Positions 36,682 through 45,581 are shown, numbered from the stretch's first letter. The stretch is 64,000 nucleotides of DNA from JBCBWG01 sp038523925 (GCA_038523925.1 JBCBIY010000005.1:1-64000); one strand, 5' to 3'. Program-made: numbers and translations. The notes: a model not told the origin generated them from the letters alone.

Positions 36682-36701
36682 GGTTCCGGCTCTCAGGCTC
36701 T

Positions 36702-37061
36702 TCAGCCGGACGATCCTTGCACCGGCATGATCTCTCTGAGCCGTGCAAACGCGGTCTGCAAGACAATCTGCAGGATCGGATCGGCCTCGGCGACGCGCTG
36801 TTCGATTTCGTCGCGCGAGAGGGCAACGAGGATACACGCGGTCCGCGCCTGGGCCGTCGCCGAGCGGAGTTCGCGCGAGGCAAGCGCCATTTCGCCGATC
36901 AATTCACCGGGACCGCGAAACGCAATCGCTGCCTCCTGCCCGCGCGCATCGCGATGCAGAATTGCGACCTGGCCCTTGCGGATAATAAAGGCGTCATGGC
37001 CGGCCTCGCCCTGGCGGAAGATGTCTTCGCCGGCGCCGACGTTGATCGTGCTCATCGCCAT
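36702..37061 (-). CDS. Stand-alone cyclic-nucleotide-binding domain protein
   Basis: A 119-residue protein consisting of just one cNMP-binding beta-roll. The phosphate-binding cassette is GELIGEMALASRELRSATA, with Glu57 and Arg66 placed as in cAMP-binding proteins, so binding competence is expected. There is no DNA-binding or kinase domain, so it must act on a partner. AAGGA 9 nt before the ATG at 37061 supports this start; an ATG eight codons upstream is possible. It precedes the cyclase gene by 20 bp and the two are almost certainly co-transcribed. Confidence 0.88.
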   Translation of the reverse strand: MAMSTINVGAGEDIFRQGEAGHDAFIIRKGQVAILHRDARGQEAAIAFRGPGELIGEMALASRELRSATAQARTACILVALSRDEIEQRVAEADPILQIVLQTAFARLREIMPVQGSSG

Positions 37062-37190
37062 GGCTGCGTCCTTGACCCCACACATGTCCGGCCTGCCGGA
37101 CTACGGGCCGCAATTGTCGCTCTCAGCGGTTTAGATTTATTGAATGTTGACGAATGCCGCGGCCAACGGCGGCGGGAGGAGGCAAATCAC

Positions 37191-38396
37191 ATGAAAATCG
37201 AGCGCATCGAGACGGTCCGCACGACCGAATTCCCGAACATTCTCTGGGTGGAGCTGCACACCGATGAGGGTCTCGTCGGCCTTGGCGAGACGTTCTACGG
37301 GCTCGATGCTGCGGAGGGGCACATCCACAGCCTCATCGCGCCAAAACTCATCGGCAAGGACCCCCGCCAGATCGCGCGGCATCAGTCGGAGCTGACCGGC
37401 TATGTGGGCTTTGTTGGGTCGAGCGCGGAAATGCGGGGCCGCTCTGCAATCGACATTGCGCTTTGGGACATCCTCGGTCAGGCCGCCGGGCTGCCGCTCT
37501 GCGATCTCCTCGGCGGCCGCGTCCGCGACGACATTCGCGTCTACAACACCTGCGCCGGCTACTCCTACGTCCAGACCAAGATCACGCAGGGCACCGACAA
37601 CTTCGGGCTCGACGCGACGACCGGCCAATACGAAGACCTCGATGCATTTCTGAACCGCGCTGATGAACTCGCCCAGTCGCTCCTGGAGATGGACATCACG
37701 GCCATGAAGATCTGGCCGTTTGACTACGCGGCGGAAGCCTCGGGCGGGCAATGGATTGGCTCGGACGACCTGAGGCGCGGGCTCGAGCCGTTTGAGAAGA
37801 TCAGAGCCGCGGTGGGCGACCGCATGGAGATCGCAGCAGAACTACACGCGCTCTGGTCGCGTCCGATGGCCATCAAGATTGCGCGCGCGCTCGAAGACAT
37901 TGGGCCAATGTGGGTCGAAGACCCGGTTGTCATGGACCACTTGCACGCGGTCGGCGAGGTCGCCGACGGCACGCTCTGCCCGGTCGCGGTTGGCGAGACG
38001 CGTGGCGGCGGCGGCGACTTCCGCCAGCTCTTCGAGCTTGGCAATCTCGCGATGGTCATCATGGACGTCACTTGGTGTGGCGGTATCAGCCAGGCCAAAA
38101 AGGCCGCGACGTTCGGGGAGCCGTACCAGGTCCCCGTCGCCTTTCACGATTGCACCGGGCCGATCGCGCTGCTCGCCTCGACCCACCTCGCGCTCAACAC
38201 GCCGAACTGCTGGACGCAGGAGGTCGTCCGCGCGTTCTACTACGGCTGGTATCACCGCTTCGTCACGGAGCTGCCACCGATCACGAAAGGCCAGATCACG
38301 GTGCCGCCAGGACCGGGCTTGGGGACGCGCCTTCAGCCAGACGTCAAGACGCGCGACGGCGTCACGGTTCGGATAACCGACGCATCTGATATTTAG
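37191..38396 (+). CDS. Enolase-superfamily enzyme, mandelate racemase/acid-sugar dehydratase subgroup
   Basis: A 401-residue enzyme with the two-domain enolase architecture. The N-terminal capping domain reads LHTDEGLVGLGETFYG, and RSAIDIALWDILGQAAGLPL leads into the barrel. Catalytic residues appear as MKIWPFD (Lys), AAELHALW (metal ligand Glu), MWVEDPV and CPVAVGETRGG (metal ligands), IMDVTWCGG (Asp) and VAFHDCTGP (His of the His-Asp dyad). The AELH form and the FHDCTGP block are typical of dehydratases acting on sugar acids; the substrate cannot be named. A GGGAGGAGG lies 9 nt before the ATG. Confidence 0.87.
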   Translation: MKIERIETVRTTEFPNILWVELHTDEGLVGLGETFYGLDAAEGHIHSLIAPKLIGKDPRQIARHQSELTGYVGFVGSSAEMRGRSAIDIALWDILGQAAGLPLCDLLGGRVRDDIRVYNTCAGYSYVQTKITQGTDNFGLDATTGQYEDLDAFLNRADELAQSLLEMDITAMKIWPFDYAAEASGGQWIGSDDLRRGLEPFEKIRAAVGDRMEIAAELHALWSRPMAIKIARALEDIGPMWVEDPVVMDHLHAVGEVADGTLCPVAVGETRGGGGDFRQLFELGNLAMVIMDVTWCGGISQAKKAATFGEPYQVPVAFHDCTGPIALLASTHLALNTPNCWTQEVVRAFYYGWYHRFVTELPPITKGQITVPPGPGLGTRLQPDVKTRDGVTVRITDASDI

Positions 38397-38439
38397 CGCG
38401 ACATGAGTGCGCGCCGCCGCTGGCGCGCAGGGGACAACC

Positions 38440-39135
38440 ATGACACCGCTGACACCACGCGCGGAAGCCATCAGCGCCGCCCGCGATATCCTGCCGCTCG
38501 CGTTCGGCGTCGCCGTCTACGGCGCGGCCTTCGGGCTGCTGGCAGCGCAGGCCGCCATGACCGAACTCGAGGTGGGCGTCATGGGCGCACTTGTCTTTGC
38601 AGGGTCATCGCAGATCGTTGCGGTCGAACGCATGATCGCCGGCGCCGGTGCCGCCGCTGCGATTGTCGCCGGCGTCGCGCTCAACCTGCGTCTTCTGCTC
38701 ATCACAGCGTCGGTTCGCGACATCTACCGGGACCGGCCGTGGTGGCAGATCGCGCTCGGCGCGCACTTGGCGACGGACGAGAATTGGGCACTGATGCTCG
38801 CCAAGCGCGGCGAGGGCGCCCAGGCCGGATACTGGTATCTGGTGGGCGGCGGACTGCTCATCGGGGTCACGTGGCTGGTCGCGACGACGGCCGGCGTGGC
38901 GTTCGCGCGGATGATCCCTGAGCCGCGCGCGATCGGAATGGACTTCGCGTTTACCGCAGCCTTCATCGCGATCCTGCGCTCGCTGTTCCGCGGCCGCGCC
39001 GATGTCGTGCCCTGGGCGGTCGCAATCGGTGTCGTCGCGCTCGGTCAGGGAACAGGCCTTATCCCGCCGGCGTGGACGCTGATCGCAGGTGGCCTTGCCG
39101 GAACGGTTGTCGCGGGGCTCACCGCCGATGACTGA
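38440..39135 (+). CDS. azlC: AzlC family branched-chain amino acid exporter, large subunit
   Basis: A 231-residue membrane protein of the AzlC (YgaZ) family that works with AzlD to export branched-chain amino acids or analogues. The family signatures are FGVAVYGAAFGLLAAQAAMTE, MGALVFAGSSQIVAVE and ALNLRLLLITASVRDIY. About seven helices are predicted. The start at 38440 is preferred to an in-frame codon 11 residues earlier, which would add an Ala/Gly-rich leader. It overlaps azlD by 8 bp, so translation is coupled. The nearby ilvC (branched-chain synthesis) gives a sensible context. Confidence 0.9.
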   Translation: MTPLTPRAEAISAARDILPLAFGVAVYGAAFGLLAAQAAMTELEVGVMGALVFAGSSQIVAVERMIAGAGAAAAIVAGVALNLRLLLITASVRDIYRDRPWWQIALGAHLATDENWALMLAKRGEGAQAGYWYLVGGGLLIGVTWLVATTAGVAFARMIPEPRAIGMDFAFTAAFIAILRSLFRGRADVVPWAVAIGVVALGQGTGLIPPAWTLIAGGLAGTVVAGLTADD

Positions 39136-39424
39136 ACCGTGGATCGTGATCCTCTACCTGGCAGCCGCGACGTTCGCGATCCGGCTGACGGGCGTCTACG
39201 TCGGCCAGAGCCTTCCGCAGCAGGGCCGCATCGCTCGTGCGCTCAACGCGCTTCCCGGGTGTCTGATCGCGGCGCTCGTGGCACAATCGCTTTCAACCGG
39301 TGGGCCGGCTGAATGGACTGCCGCCACTGTGGCGGCCGCAACCGCGATTGCGACCCGTAGCCTGCCGCTTACCATGGCCGCCGGGATCGCCGCCGTCCTT
39401 GTGGCCCGCGCAGCCTTGGGGTGA
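39128..39424 (+). CDS. azlD: AzlD family branched-chain amino acid exporter, small subunit
   Basis: A 98-residue membrane protein with about four helices; ATFAIRLTGVYVGQ and ARALNALPGCLIAALVAQSL are characteristic of AzlD (YgaH). Its ATG at 39128 lies inside the end of azlC. Length agrees with the family (about 100). Confidence 0.88.
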   Translation: MTEPWIVILYLAAATFAIRLTGVYVGQSLPQQGRIARALNALPGCLIAALVAQSLSTGGPAEWTAATVAAATAIATRSLPLTMAAGIAAVLVARAALG

Positions 39425-39757
39425 GGGCGGGTGCTAGGCACCGCCGAGGTCGGTGTGCGTTGCCGGCGTGAACAACTGCTGGATGGCCGCCCTTTCTTTG
39501 GGCCCGCAAGCGAGCGCCCAGCGCCCGCGATCGGCATCGCCGCGGCTTAACCTCCGCCCAAAATCGCTGATGCAGACGACGTCCAGGCGGGCCTCCGTAG
39601 AGCGTTCGATGGCGCAACCGCAGAAGCGAGCAATGTTCCCGATACGCCGAGATGGACCGTGGTCCGCGATTTTCGTTGGCAGGCGCGGCCCGATCCGTTA
39701 CGGCTCTCGCCGATCACAAAACCTTCAAAATGTGTGGCGTCAGGAGGCCAAACGACG
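39425..39757. other. Intergenic leader region upstream of ilvC
   Basis: 333 bp without an accepted gene. A small hairpin GGTGC-TAG-GCACC sits at 39430-39442 directly after the azlD stop. I looked for an ilv-type leader peptide with runs of Ile, Val or Leu codons and for attenuator-terminator pairs and saw none. The ilvC ribosome-binding site AGGAGG is at 39742-39747. Confidence 0.5.
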
Positions 39758-40777
39758 ATGCGCGTCTATTACGATCGCGATGCGGATATCAATCTGATCA
39801 AAGGCAAGAAGGTCGCGGTCGTGGGTTATGGCAGTCAGGGCCATGCTCATGCGCTGAACCTGAAAGACTCTGGCGCCAAGGACATCGCGATTGCGCTGCG
39901 TCCGGGCTCAGCGTCCGCGGCCAAGGCAGAGGCAGCCGGCCTCGAAGTGAAATCCGTTGCCGATGCAGCCGCCTGGGCGGACTTCATCATGATGTGTGCG
40001 CCGGACGAACTCCAGGCCGACATCTGGAACGACCACATCCGCGACAACATCAAGGACGGTGCCGCGATCGCCTTCGCGCACGGCTTGAACGTCCACTACA
40101 AGCTGATCGAGCCGAGCGACAAAATTGACGTTGTCATGGTCGCGCCGAAAGGTCCGGGCCACACCGTGCGGTCTGAGTATCAGCGCGGCGGCGGCGTGCC
40201 CTGCTTGATCGCGATCGACCAGGATGCATCCGGCAACGCGCACGACGTGGCGCTGTCATATGCGGCTGCGATTGGCGGTGGCCGGTCCGGCGTCATCGAG
40301 ACAACCTTCAAGGAAGAGTGCGAAACGGATCTGTTCGGTGAGCAGGTCGTGCTTTGCGGCGGTCTCGTCGAACTCATCCGCGGCGGCTTCGAAACGTTGG
40401 TTGAGGCGGGTTACGCGCCTGAAATGGCCTACTTTGAGTGCCTGCACGAAGTGAAGCTGATCGTCGACCTCATCTACGAGGGCGGCATCGCGAACATGAA
40501 CTACTCGATCTCAAACACGGCTGAGTTTGGCGAGTATGCAACGGGTCCGCGTATCGTCACCGACGAGACGCGCGCTGAGATGCGGCGCGTGCTCAAGGAC
40601 ATTCAGTCCGGGCAGTTCACGACGGAGTGGATCCGCGAGTGCAAGGCCGGCCAGCCGAAGTTCAAGGCGACGCGGCGCATGAACGACGCGCATCCGATTG
40701 AAGAAGTTGGCGAAAAACTCCGCGGCATGATGCCGTGGATTGCTGAAAACCAGCTTGTCGACAAAGCGAAGAACTGA
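39758..40777 (+). CDS. ilvC: Ketol-acid reductoisomerase (NADP+), class I
   Basis: A 339-residue class I enzyme of branched-chain amino acid synthesis that isomerises and reduces 2-acetolactate or 2-aceto-2-hydroxybutyrate. The Rossmann motif is VVGYGSQGHAHALNLKDSG, followed by VAPKGPGHTVRSEYQRGGGV. Metal ligands are in FKEECETDLFGEQVVLCGG and YFECLHEVKLIVDL, and the KARI C-terminal knot ends with HPIEEVGEKLRGMMPWI. AGGAGG 10 nt upstream fixes the ATG at 39758. A strong terminator follows 24 bp after the stop. Confidence 0.97.
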   Translation: MRVYYDRDADINLIKGKKVAVVGYGSQGHAHALNLKDSGAKDIAIALRPGSASAAKAEAAGLEVKSVADAAAWADFIMMCAPDELQADIWNDHIRDNIKDGAAIAFAHGLNVHYKLIEPSDKIDVVMVAPKGPGHTVRSEYQRGGGVPCLIAIDQDASGNAHDVALSYAAAIGGGRSGVIETTFKEECETDLFGEQVVLCGGLVELIRGGFETLVEAGYAPEMAYFECLHEVKLIVDLIYEGGIANMNYSISNTAEFGEYATGPRIVTDETRAEMRRVLKDIQSGQFTTEWIRECKAGQPKFKATRRMNDAHPIEEVGEKLRGMMPWIAENQLVDKAKN

Positions 40778-40801
40778 CGGCCCCAAATGGACCGATCGTA
40801 C

Positions 40802-40833
40802 AAGGCCCGCTCGCGTCGAGCGGGCCTTTTGCG
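40802..40833 (+). terminator. Rho-independent terminator of ilvC
   Basis: A perfect 12-bp stem AAGGCCCGCTCG / CGAGCGGGCCTT with a CGT loop, followed by TTGCG; its A-rich left flank may let it also serve the opposite gene. Confidence 0.88.
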
Positions 40834-40851
40834 TTGCGAGCCTCGTCAGCG

Positions 40852-41208
40852 TCACAGCTTGTCGCGCAGGACGTCGCCGATCTCGTCGGGGCTCACTGCA
40901 TCGACGCGGTTCTCAGATGTCGCGAGGATTGAATCCGTCGCAGCCACACCATCGCCGTCGGCCTCAAGGTTGATCAGCGCGTCATTAATCCGCTGTAGCA
41001 GAACGTCCATGTCATTGCCGAAGTCACCCGCGTCGCGGACTTCGAGGTCGGATTGGAGCTCCTGCAGTTGCTGGCGTCGCGTCTCGAGCGGCGCACCGGA
41101 AATTACGATCGCATCGATATCGGCAACCGTGATCGGCTGCGCAATGCCGCCAATGTCGCCATCGCCGCCGACGGCTGCGTCCATCGCTATGGGATCTTGT
41201 TCTGGCAT
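40852..41208 (-). CDS. Small acidic protein of unknown function
   Basis: A 118-residue protein with no signal peptide or membrane segment and no family I recognise. It is strongly acidic (many Asp/Glu, few Lys/Arg) and probably helical in the middle (ETRRQQLQELQSDLEVRDAG, about residues 42-61), then DVLLQRINDALINLEADGDG. It has the look of a conserved hypothetical rather than a random frame. It lies convergent to ilvC and 87 bp downstream of puuD. Confidence 0.6.
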   Translation of the reverse strand: MPEQDPIAMDAAVGGDGDIGGIAQPITVADIDAIVISGAPLETRRQQLQELQSDLEVRDAGDFGNDMDVLLQRINDALINLEADGDGVAATDSILATSENRVDAVSPDEIGDVLRDKL

Positions 41209-41295
41209 GACAGCCTCCGCTCAGCGCCAAGCCTGATGCTTGCCGCATTCAGAGGCCGAACGCCTGAAGTCGCAAGCTGTTCCCAGCAACGGCGT

Positions 41296-42534
41296 TCAGT
41301 GCGCAGTGCCATCAAACCAGGCGCGGATTGCGGCCCGCTCGGACGGCTCCATGTAGGACACGTTGCCGGGCGGCATGGCGTGCGAGCGGGCGGATTGGAG
41401 ATAGATCGCGCGAGCATGCGCTGCGATCTGGTCCGGCGTCTCGAGAGCCACGCCCTTCGGTGGACCGGCAAGGCCCGCCCAGCCGGGTTCGGCGGCATGG
41501 CACATGGCACATCGGCTCATGACGATGCCGCTAACGTTCTCAAAGTCCGGCGATGCCATCAGCGCGGCGACGCGCGTCGGCGGTTTGGCGGATGCCGCCG
41601 CGGTCTGTGACTCGTCGGCTTCCGACGGCGGAAACGTCGAGAGAAAGACCGCGAACGCAAAGAGTGCGGCCGTCGCAGCCCACGTCCAATACGGGCGCCC
41701 GCCGCCCGCGTGCATCGTGTTGAAAAAGTGCCGGATCGTAAAACCCATCAGCAGGACGAGCGCTGCGATGATCACGCTGTACTCGGTCGCGTACGACAGC
41801 GGGTAGTGGTTCGACAGCATGAAAAACAGAACCGGCAGCGTCAGGTAGTTGTTGTGCGTCGAGCGCTGCTTGGCGATCTGGCCGTATTTGGCGTCAGGCG
41901 TGCGGCCGGCCTTCAGGTCGGCGACGACGATCTTCTGGTTTGGGATGATGATCAGGAAGACGTTGGCCGACATCCACGTGGCGACGACTGCGCCGAGGTG
42001 GAGGAAGGCTGCACGGTCAGAGAAGACCTGCATGAAACCCCAGCAGAGCGCGACGAGGACGGCGAACAGGAACAGCATCAAGCGCACGTTGTCCTGGCCG
42101 AACGGGCTCTTGCAGATGAGGTCGTAGGCGAACCACCCGAGCACGAGCGACGCGACGGAGATCAGCACGGCGCCCCAAACCGGCAGATCGATCTTGGTGG
42201 CATCGACGAGATAGAGTTCGGCGCCGAAGTAGTAGGTCAGCACCAGCAGGATGAAGCCCGAGACCCAGGTCCAGTAGCTTTCCCATTTGAACCAGGTCAG
42301 GTGGTCCGGCAGCCGCTCAGGCGCCACGAGATACTTCTGGATGTGGTAGAACCCGCCGCCGTGGACCTGCCACTCCTCGCCATGCGCTCCGGCCGGCAGA
42401 TCCGCGCTTTTGCGCAGCCCCAGATCAAGCGCGATGAAGTAGAATGAAGAACCGATCCACGCGATCGCGGTGATCACGTGCAGCCAGCGCGCCGCGAACT
42501 GCAGCCACTCCATAATGACGGGGTCGATGGTCAT
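41296..42534 (-). CDS. puuD: Membrane-bound urate hydroxylase/oxidase PuuD with C-terminal cytochrome c
   Basis: A 412-residue urate oxidase of the membrane type that passes electrons to a cytochrome instead of releasing H2O2. The N-terminal urate-oxidase membrane domain has the conserved ARWLHVITAIAWIGSSFYF with His in helix 1, then WFKWESYWTW and AVVATWMSANVFLIIIP; eight helices fit residues 10-305. The C-terminal cytochrome c domain has the haem motif CAMCH (Cys342, Cys345, His346), with the likely axial Met in AMPPGN (Met387). It is the last gene of a unit with the ABC transporter and faces xdhABC, which supports a role in purine breakdown. Confidence 0.93.
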   Translation of the reverse strand: MTIDPVIMEWLQFAARWLHVITAIAWIGSSFYFIALDLGLRKSADLPAGAHGEEWQVHGGGFYHIQKYLVAPERLPDHLTWFKWESYWTWVSGFILLVLTYYFGAELYLVDATKIDLPVWGAVLISVASLVLGWFAYDLICKSPFGQDNVRLMLFLFAVLVALCWGFMQVFSDRAAFLHLGAVVATWMSANVFLIIIPNQKIVVADLKAGRTPDAKYGQIAKQRSTHNNYLTLPVLFFMLSNHYPLSYATEYSVIIAALVLLMGFTIRHFFNTMHAGGGRPYWTWAATAALFAFAVFLSTFPPSEADESQTAAASAKPPTRVAALMASPDFENVSGIVMSRCAMCHAAEPGWAGLAGPPKGVALETPDQIAAHARAIYLQSARSHAMPPGNVSYMEPSERAAIRAWFDGTAH

Positions 42535-42574
42535 TGCGGATCAGCGCCTGCGGTGGTGAGAGGGGTTGAAACGA

Positions 42575-43348
42575 TCAGGACGTCGGCTCGCGGTCGGCCC
42601 AGCCGACGAAGACTTTTTCTAGCGCGACGACGATGTAGTAGAGCAGGATTCCGAGCGCTGCGAGCGCGATCAGCACCGCAAACATGAGCGGATAGTCGGA
42701 GCTGATCTTGCCGCTATCGAACAGGTGGCCGAGGCCTTTCCCGTGCGGCTCGACGATTTCCATCAGGTTGGTGCCGATGAAGGCAAGCGTGACGGCCACC
42801 TTTAGCGCGCCGAAAAACTCTGGAAGCGTTTTCGGCAGCGCGATCTTTGTGAAGATCGTCATCTGACTTGCGCCGAGCGAGCGGAGGATGTCGCGGTACT
42901 CAGGCTCCAGTGTCGACAGGCCGATTGAGATTGAGACTGCGATTGGAAAGAACGAGATCATGAACGCGATCAGGATCGTGTTCATGTCGTGCTGGCCAAC
43001 GAACATCAGCGCGATGACCGGCACGACGGTCGCTTTCGGGATCGCGTTAAAGCCGATCAGCAGCGGGTAGAGCGCATCGCGCATGGTCCGCGAGAAACCC
43101 ATAATCGCGCCAAGCGCAATCCCGACCACAACGGCGAGCAACAGGCCTGCGACCGTGCGCCAGAGCGTGTCCCAACTGTATTCAAGAAACAGCCAGCGAT
43201 ACTTCCAGAAGGCGGGGCCGATGTCGGACGGCGAGGCCATCTTGTAGTTCGGCCAGCCGTTCACCCAGACCAGCCACTCCCAGAAGAGAAGAAAGATCAG
43301 GGTCGCGAAAATGGGGATTGCGACGCCGCGCAGGGCTGCTTGCGACAT
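42575..43348 (-). CDS. ABC transporter permease, SsuC/TauC/ThiX type
   Basis: A 257-residue inner-membrane permease with six helices. The EAA loop that contacts the ATPase is EPEYRDILRSLGASQMTIFTK followed by IALPKTLPEFFGALKVAV. It belongs to the nitrate/sulfonate/pyrimidine-precursor class. It starts with an ATG overlapping the ATPase gene's TGA (TGATG), and puuD follows after 40 bp. Confidence 0.9.
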   Translation of the reverse strand: MSQAALRGVAIPIFATLIFLLFWEWLVWVNGWPNYKMASPSDIGPAFWKYRWLFLEYSWDTLWRTVAGLLLAVVVGIALGAIMGFSRTMRDALYPLLIGFNAIPKATVVPVIALMFVGQHDMNTILIAFMISFFPIAVSISIGLSTLEPEYRDILRSLGASQMTIFTKIALPKTLPEFFGALKVAVTLAFIGTNLMEIVEPHGKGLGHLFDSGKISSDYPLMFAVLIALAALGILLYYIVVALEKVFVGWADREPTS

Positions 43349-44202
43349 CAGGCGACCTCGGCCTGTTTGGCGACGCCTTCAGGCGGCGCCGACTGAGCCG
43401 CAGCAGCTGCTATGTCGAGCCCGGTGGTCGTCTTGGCGACTTCGATTTCAGCGCGAAGCTCGGCGAGGATCTCCGTCGTGCTTGCCGAATAGAGATCGTC
43501 CAACGTGCGGTCCGGCCCAAGCGGCACATCGAAGATGCGTTGGGCGGCCGTCGGGCGGCCGCTCAGCACGATGATCTGATCGGCGAGGAAGACGCTTTCG
43601 CGAAGGTCATGCGTGATGAGCAGGCCAGTGAAGGCCTCCTCGTGGCGCAGCCGCCGCATGGTTTGCCACAGATCCTCGCGCGTAAAGGCGTCGAGCGCAC
43701 CGAAGGGCTCGTCGAGGATGAGGACTTCGGGCGAGTGCACGAGCGCGCGACAGAGGGAGGCGCGCTGGCGCATGCCGCCCGACAGCTCCGAGGGCCGTTT
43801 GTCCTCAAAGCCCGAGAGACCAACAAGCGCGAGGAGTTCCTTTGCCCGCGCTGTCTGCTCCGCGCGGCTGAGTTTGGTCGGCACAATCTCAAGCGGCAGC
43901 AGGATGTTTTTGAGGATCGTCCGCCACTCGAGCAGGACAGGGTTTTGAAAGGCCATGCCGACGGTGGGCCGCGGCGAGCGGACAAGCGTTCCGCCAAGTT
44001 CGACCTCGCCCTCGTCGGGCATCAGCAGCCCTGCAATCAGCCGCGTCAGCGTGGACTTCCCGCACCCAGATGGCCCGACGACGGCGGTGAACCCGCCCTT
44101 CGGAACCGTCATCGAAAGATCGTGCACGACGGGCAACGGGCCCGAGCCCGTCCGATAAGTGTGCGTCACGCCGCGAATTGCGATGTGTGCCTGGTCCGTC
44201 AT
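43348..44202 (-). CDS. ABC transporter ATP-binding protein, SsuB/TauB/ThiZ type
   Basis: A 284-residue ATPase. Walker A is GPSGCGKST, the signature LSGGMRQR, Walker B VLILDEPFGALD and the switch His is in LLITHDLRES. A C-terminal extension of about 40 residues, Ala-rich, follows the fold. It is the middle gene of the transporter operon, 63 bp after the solute-binding protein gene. Confidence 0.92.
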   Translation of the reverse strand: MTDQAHIAIRGVTHTYRTGSGPLPVVHDLSMTVPKGGFTAVVGPSGCGKSTLTRLIAGLLMPDEGEVELGGTLVRSPRPTVGMAFQNPVLLEWRTILKNILLPLEIVPTKLSRAEQTARAKELLALVGLSGFEDKRPSELSGGMRQRASLCRALVHSPEVLILDEPFGALDAFTREDLWQTMRRLRHEEAFTGLLITHDLRESVFLADQIIVLSGRPTAAQRIFDVPLGPDRTLDDLYSASTTEILAELRAEIEVAKTTTGLDIAAAAAQSAPPEGVAKQAEVA

Positions 44203-44265
44203 GCACGTCCCCGCGTCAGGTGCCGGGCTGCGCGCCGCTGAGGCAACGCGCAGCCGGCTGCCCGA

Positions 44266-45273
44266 TCAGTTGAGTTTGAGGCTGCCGTCCGTCGGCAGGT
44301 AGGCGTCAGTAAAGATCTTCGCCGGATCAGGCTTGGTCTTGTACTCGTAGTTCTCGCCGATCTGGTCGAGCGAGGCCTTAAAGCGGTCCATGTCGATGCC
44401 GCCCATGCCGTTCGCCTTCGTGTAGTCAGTGACGACGTTGGCATCGATTGCGAGTTTCAGGCGGCGGGCCTCGAGTGCCACGTCAGCCGCCGGGTTTCGC
44501 TTGGCGACCATCTCGGCACCCTTCGTCGGATCCGCAATCACGTCCTTCCAGCCCATCGCAACTGCGCGGAGGAAGCCCGTCACCTTCTCCTTGTTCTTCT
44601 CGGCCCACTCGGTGTTCACGATGATCGCGTTGCCGTAGAGCTTGAGCCCGTGGTCGGCCATCAGGATCACTTTGATATCGTCTTCCTTCACGCCGAGGCG
44701 GACGAGGTTGAGGTAGCTCGAGAACGAGAAGCCGGTAATCGCATCGACCTTGCCTTCCGCAAGCATGGGCTCTCGCGTCGGGAAGCCGACCGGTTCGACT
44801 TTCACTTTGCTCGTGTCGATCTTGTTGGCGGAGGCAAACGCTGGAAACTGTGCCCAGGCGCCATCCGGTGGCGGAGCGCCAAGCGTCTTACCTTCGAGAT
44901 CACCAGGCGCCGAGACACCCTGCGACGCGCGGCCGATGACGGCGAACGGCGGCTTGTCATAGACCATCATGACGGCCTTGACGGGCGCCTCCGGGTTCTG
45001 GTCCAGAAATTTGACCAGCGAGTTGATGTCGGCAAAGCCGATCGGAAAAGCGCCGGTTGCGACTTTCGGAATGGCATCGAGCGAGCCCTTGCCCGGCGAG
45101 ATGGCGACGTCGAGGCCTTCTTTCTTGAAGTGCCCATTGTCGACGGCTGCGAAGTAAGCGGCGGCCGGGCCTTCAAACTTCCAGTCGAGCGCCATCTGCA
45201 CTTTGGTTTGGCTTAAGGCGGGAGTCGCTAGCACCGCGACGGCCGCCGCGGAGAGAATAAGCTTGCGCAACAT
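44266..45273 (-). CDS. ABC transporter solute-binding protein, NMT1/THI5-like
   Basis: A 335-residue periplasmic binding protein with a signal peptide (residues 1-21, cleavage near ALS). The NMT1-like fold is seen in MALDWKFEGPAAAYFAAVDNGHFKKEG and later LEGKTLGAPPPDG and SYLNLVRLGVKEDD. Relatives bind pyrimidine precursors, riboflavin, sulfonates or nitrate. It leads the operon that ends in puuD, so a purine such as xanthine, hypoxanthine or urate is a reasonable but unproven ligand. Confidence 0.87.
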   Translation of the reverse strand: MLRKLILSAAAVAVLATPALSQTKVQMALDWKFEGPAAAYFAAVDNGHFKKEGLDVAISPGKGSLDAIPKVATGAFPIGFADINSLVKFLDQNPEAPVKAVMMVYDKPPFAVIGRASQGVSAPGDLEGKTLGAPPPDGAWAQFPAFASANKIDTSKVKVEPVGFPTREPMLAEGKVDAITGFSFSSYLNLVRLGVKEDDIKVILMADHGLKLYGNAIIVNTEWAEKNKEKVTGFLRAVAMGWKDVIADPTKGAEMVAKRNPAADVALEARRLKLAIDANVVTDYTKANGMGGIDMDRFKASLDQIGENYEYKTKPDPAKIFTDAYLPTDGSLKLN

Positions 45274-45581
45274 GATCGGTCCTTCTCGTCACTTCGAACG
45301 GGGCGGCGGCAAGCGGGTGCGAGGTCCACGGACCGCCAAGCGCACCAAAGTGAGCCCCGATTGCTTAGGCGCTCAAGCAAAAACGCTCAATTGCACGGCA
45401 AGAATGCCATTTGAGATGGTGAAAATCGCGATCGACCTTTGCCCTTTGTCGCGTTTGGTTAGAGCTTGAGCAGCCGCCTCACCAACCTGCCGAAGCGATG
45501 TGCAGGGCGCGTGAACTGGCGCGCTTGTCAGCCCGCGCCCCGGGGGGCACCCTTGCGGCGGGCAGACACGCGAAGGATCGC
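45274..45581. other. Divergent promoter region, ABC-puuD operon and xdhABC operon
   Basis: 308 bp between the two divergent purine units. It contains a candidate operator at 45361-45390 (listed separately). No RNA gene, leader peptide or clear sigma-70 promoter was recognised in the rest. Confidence 0.5.
45361..45390. promoter_or_regulatory. Repeated-element candidate operator in the purine divergent region
   Basis: An inverted repeat TTGCTT-N8-AAGCAA (45361-45380) overlaps a direct repeat CGCTCAA at 45370-45376 and 45384-45390, spaced 14 bp. The position midway between two divergent purine operons suits a shared regulator. No known consensus is matched. Confidence 0.4.

Noticed and set aside
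39425..39757. Leader peptide or attenuator for ilvC
   Set aside because: No short frame with branched-chain amino acid codon runs and no terminator/antiterminator pair was seen.
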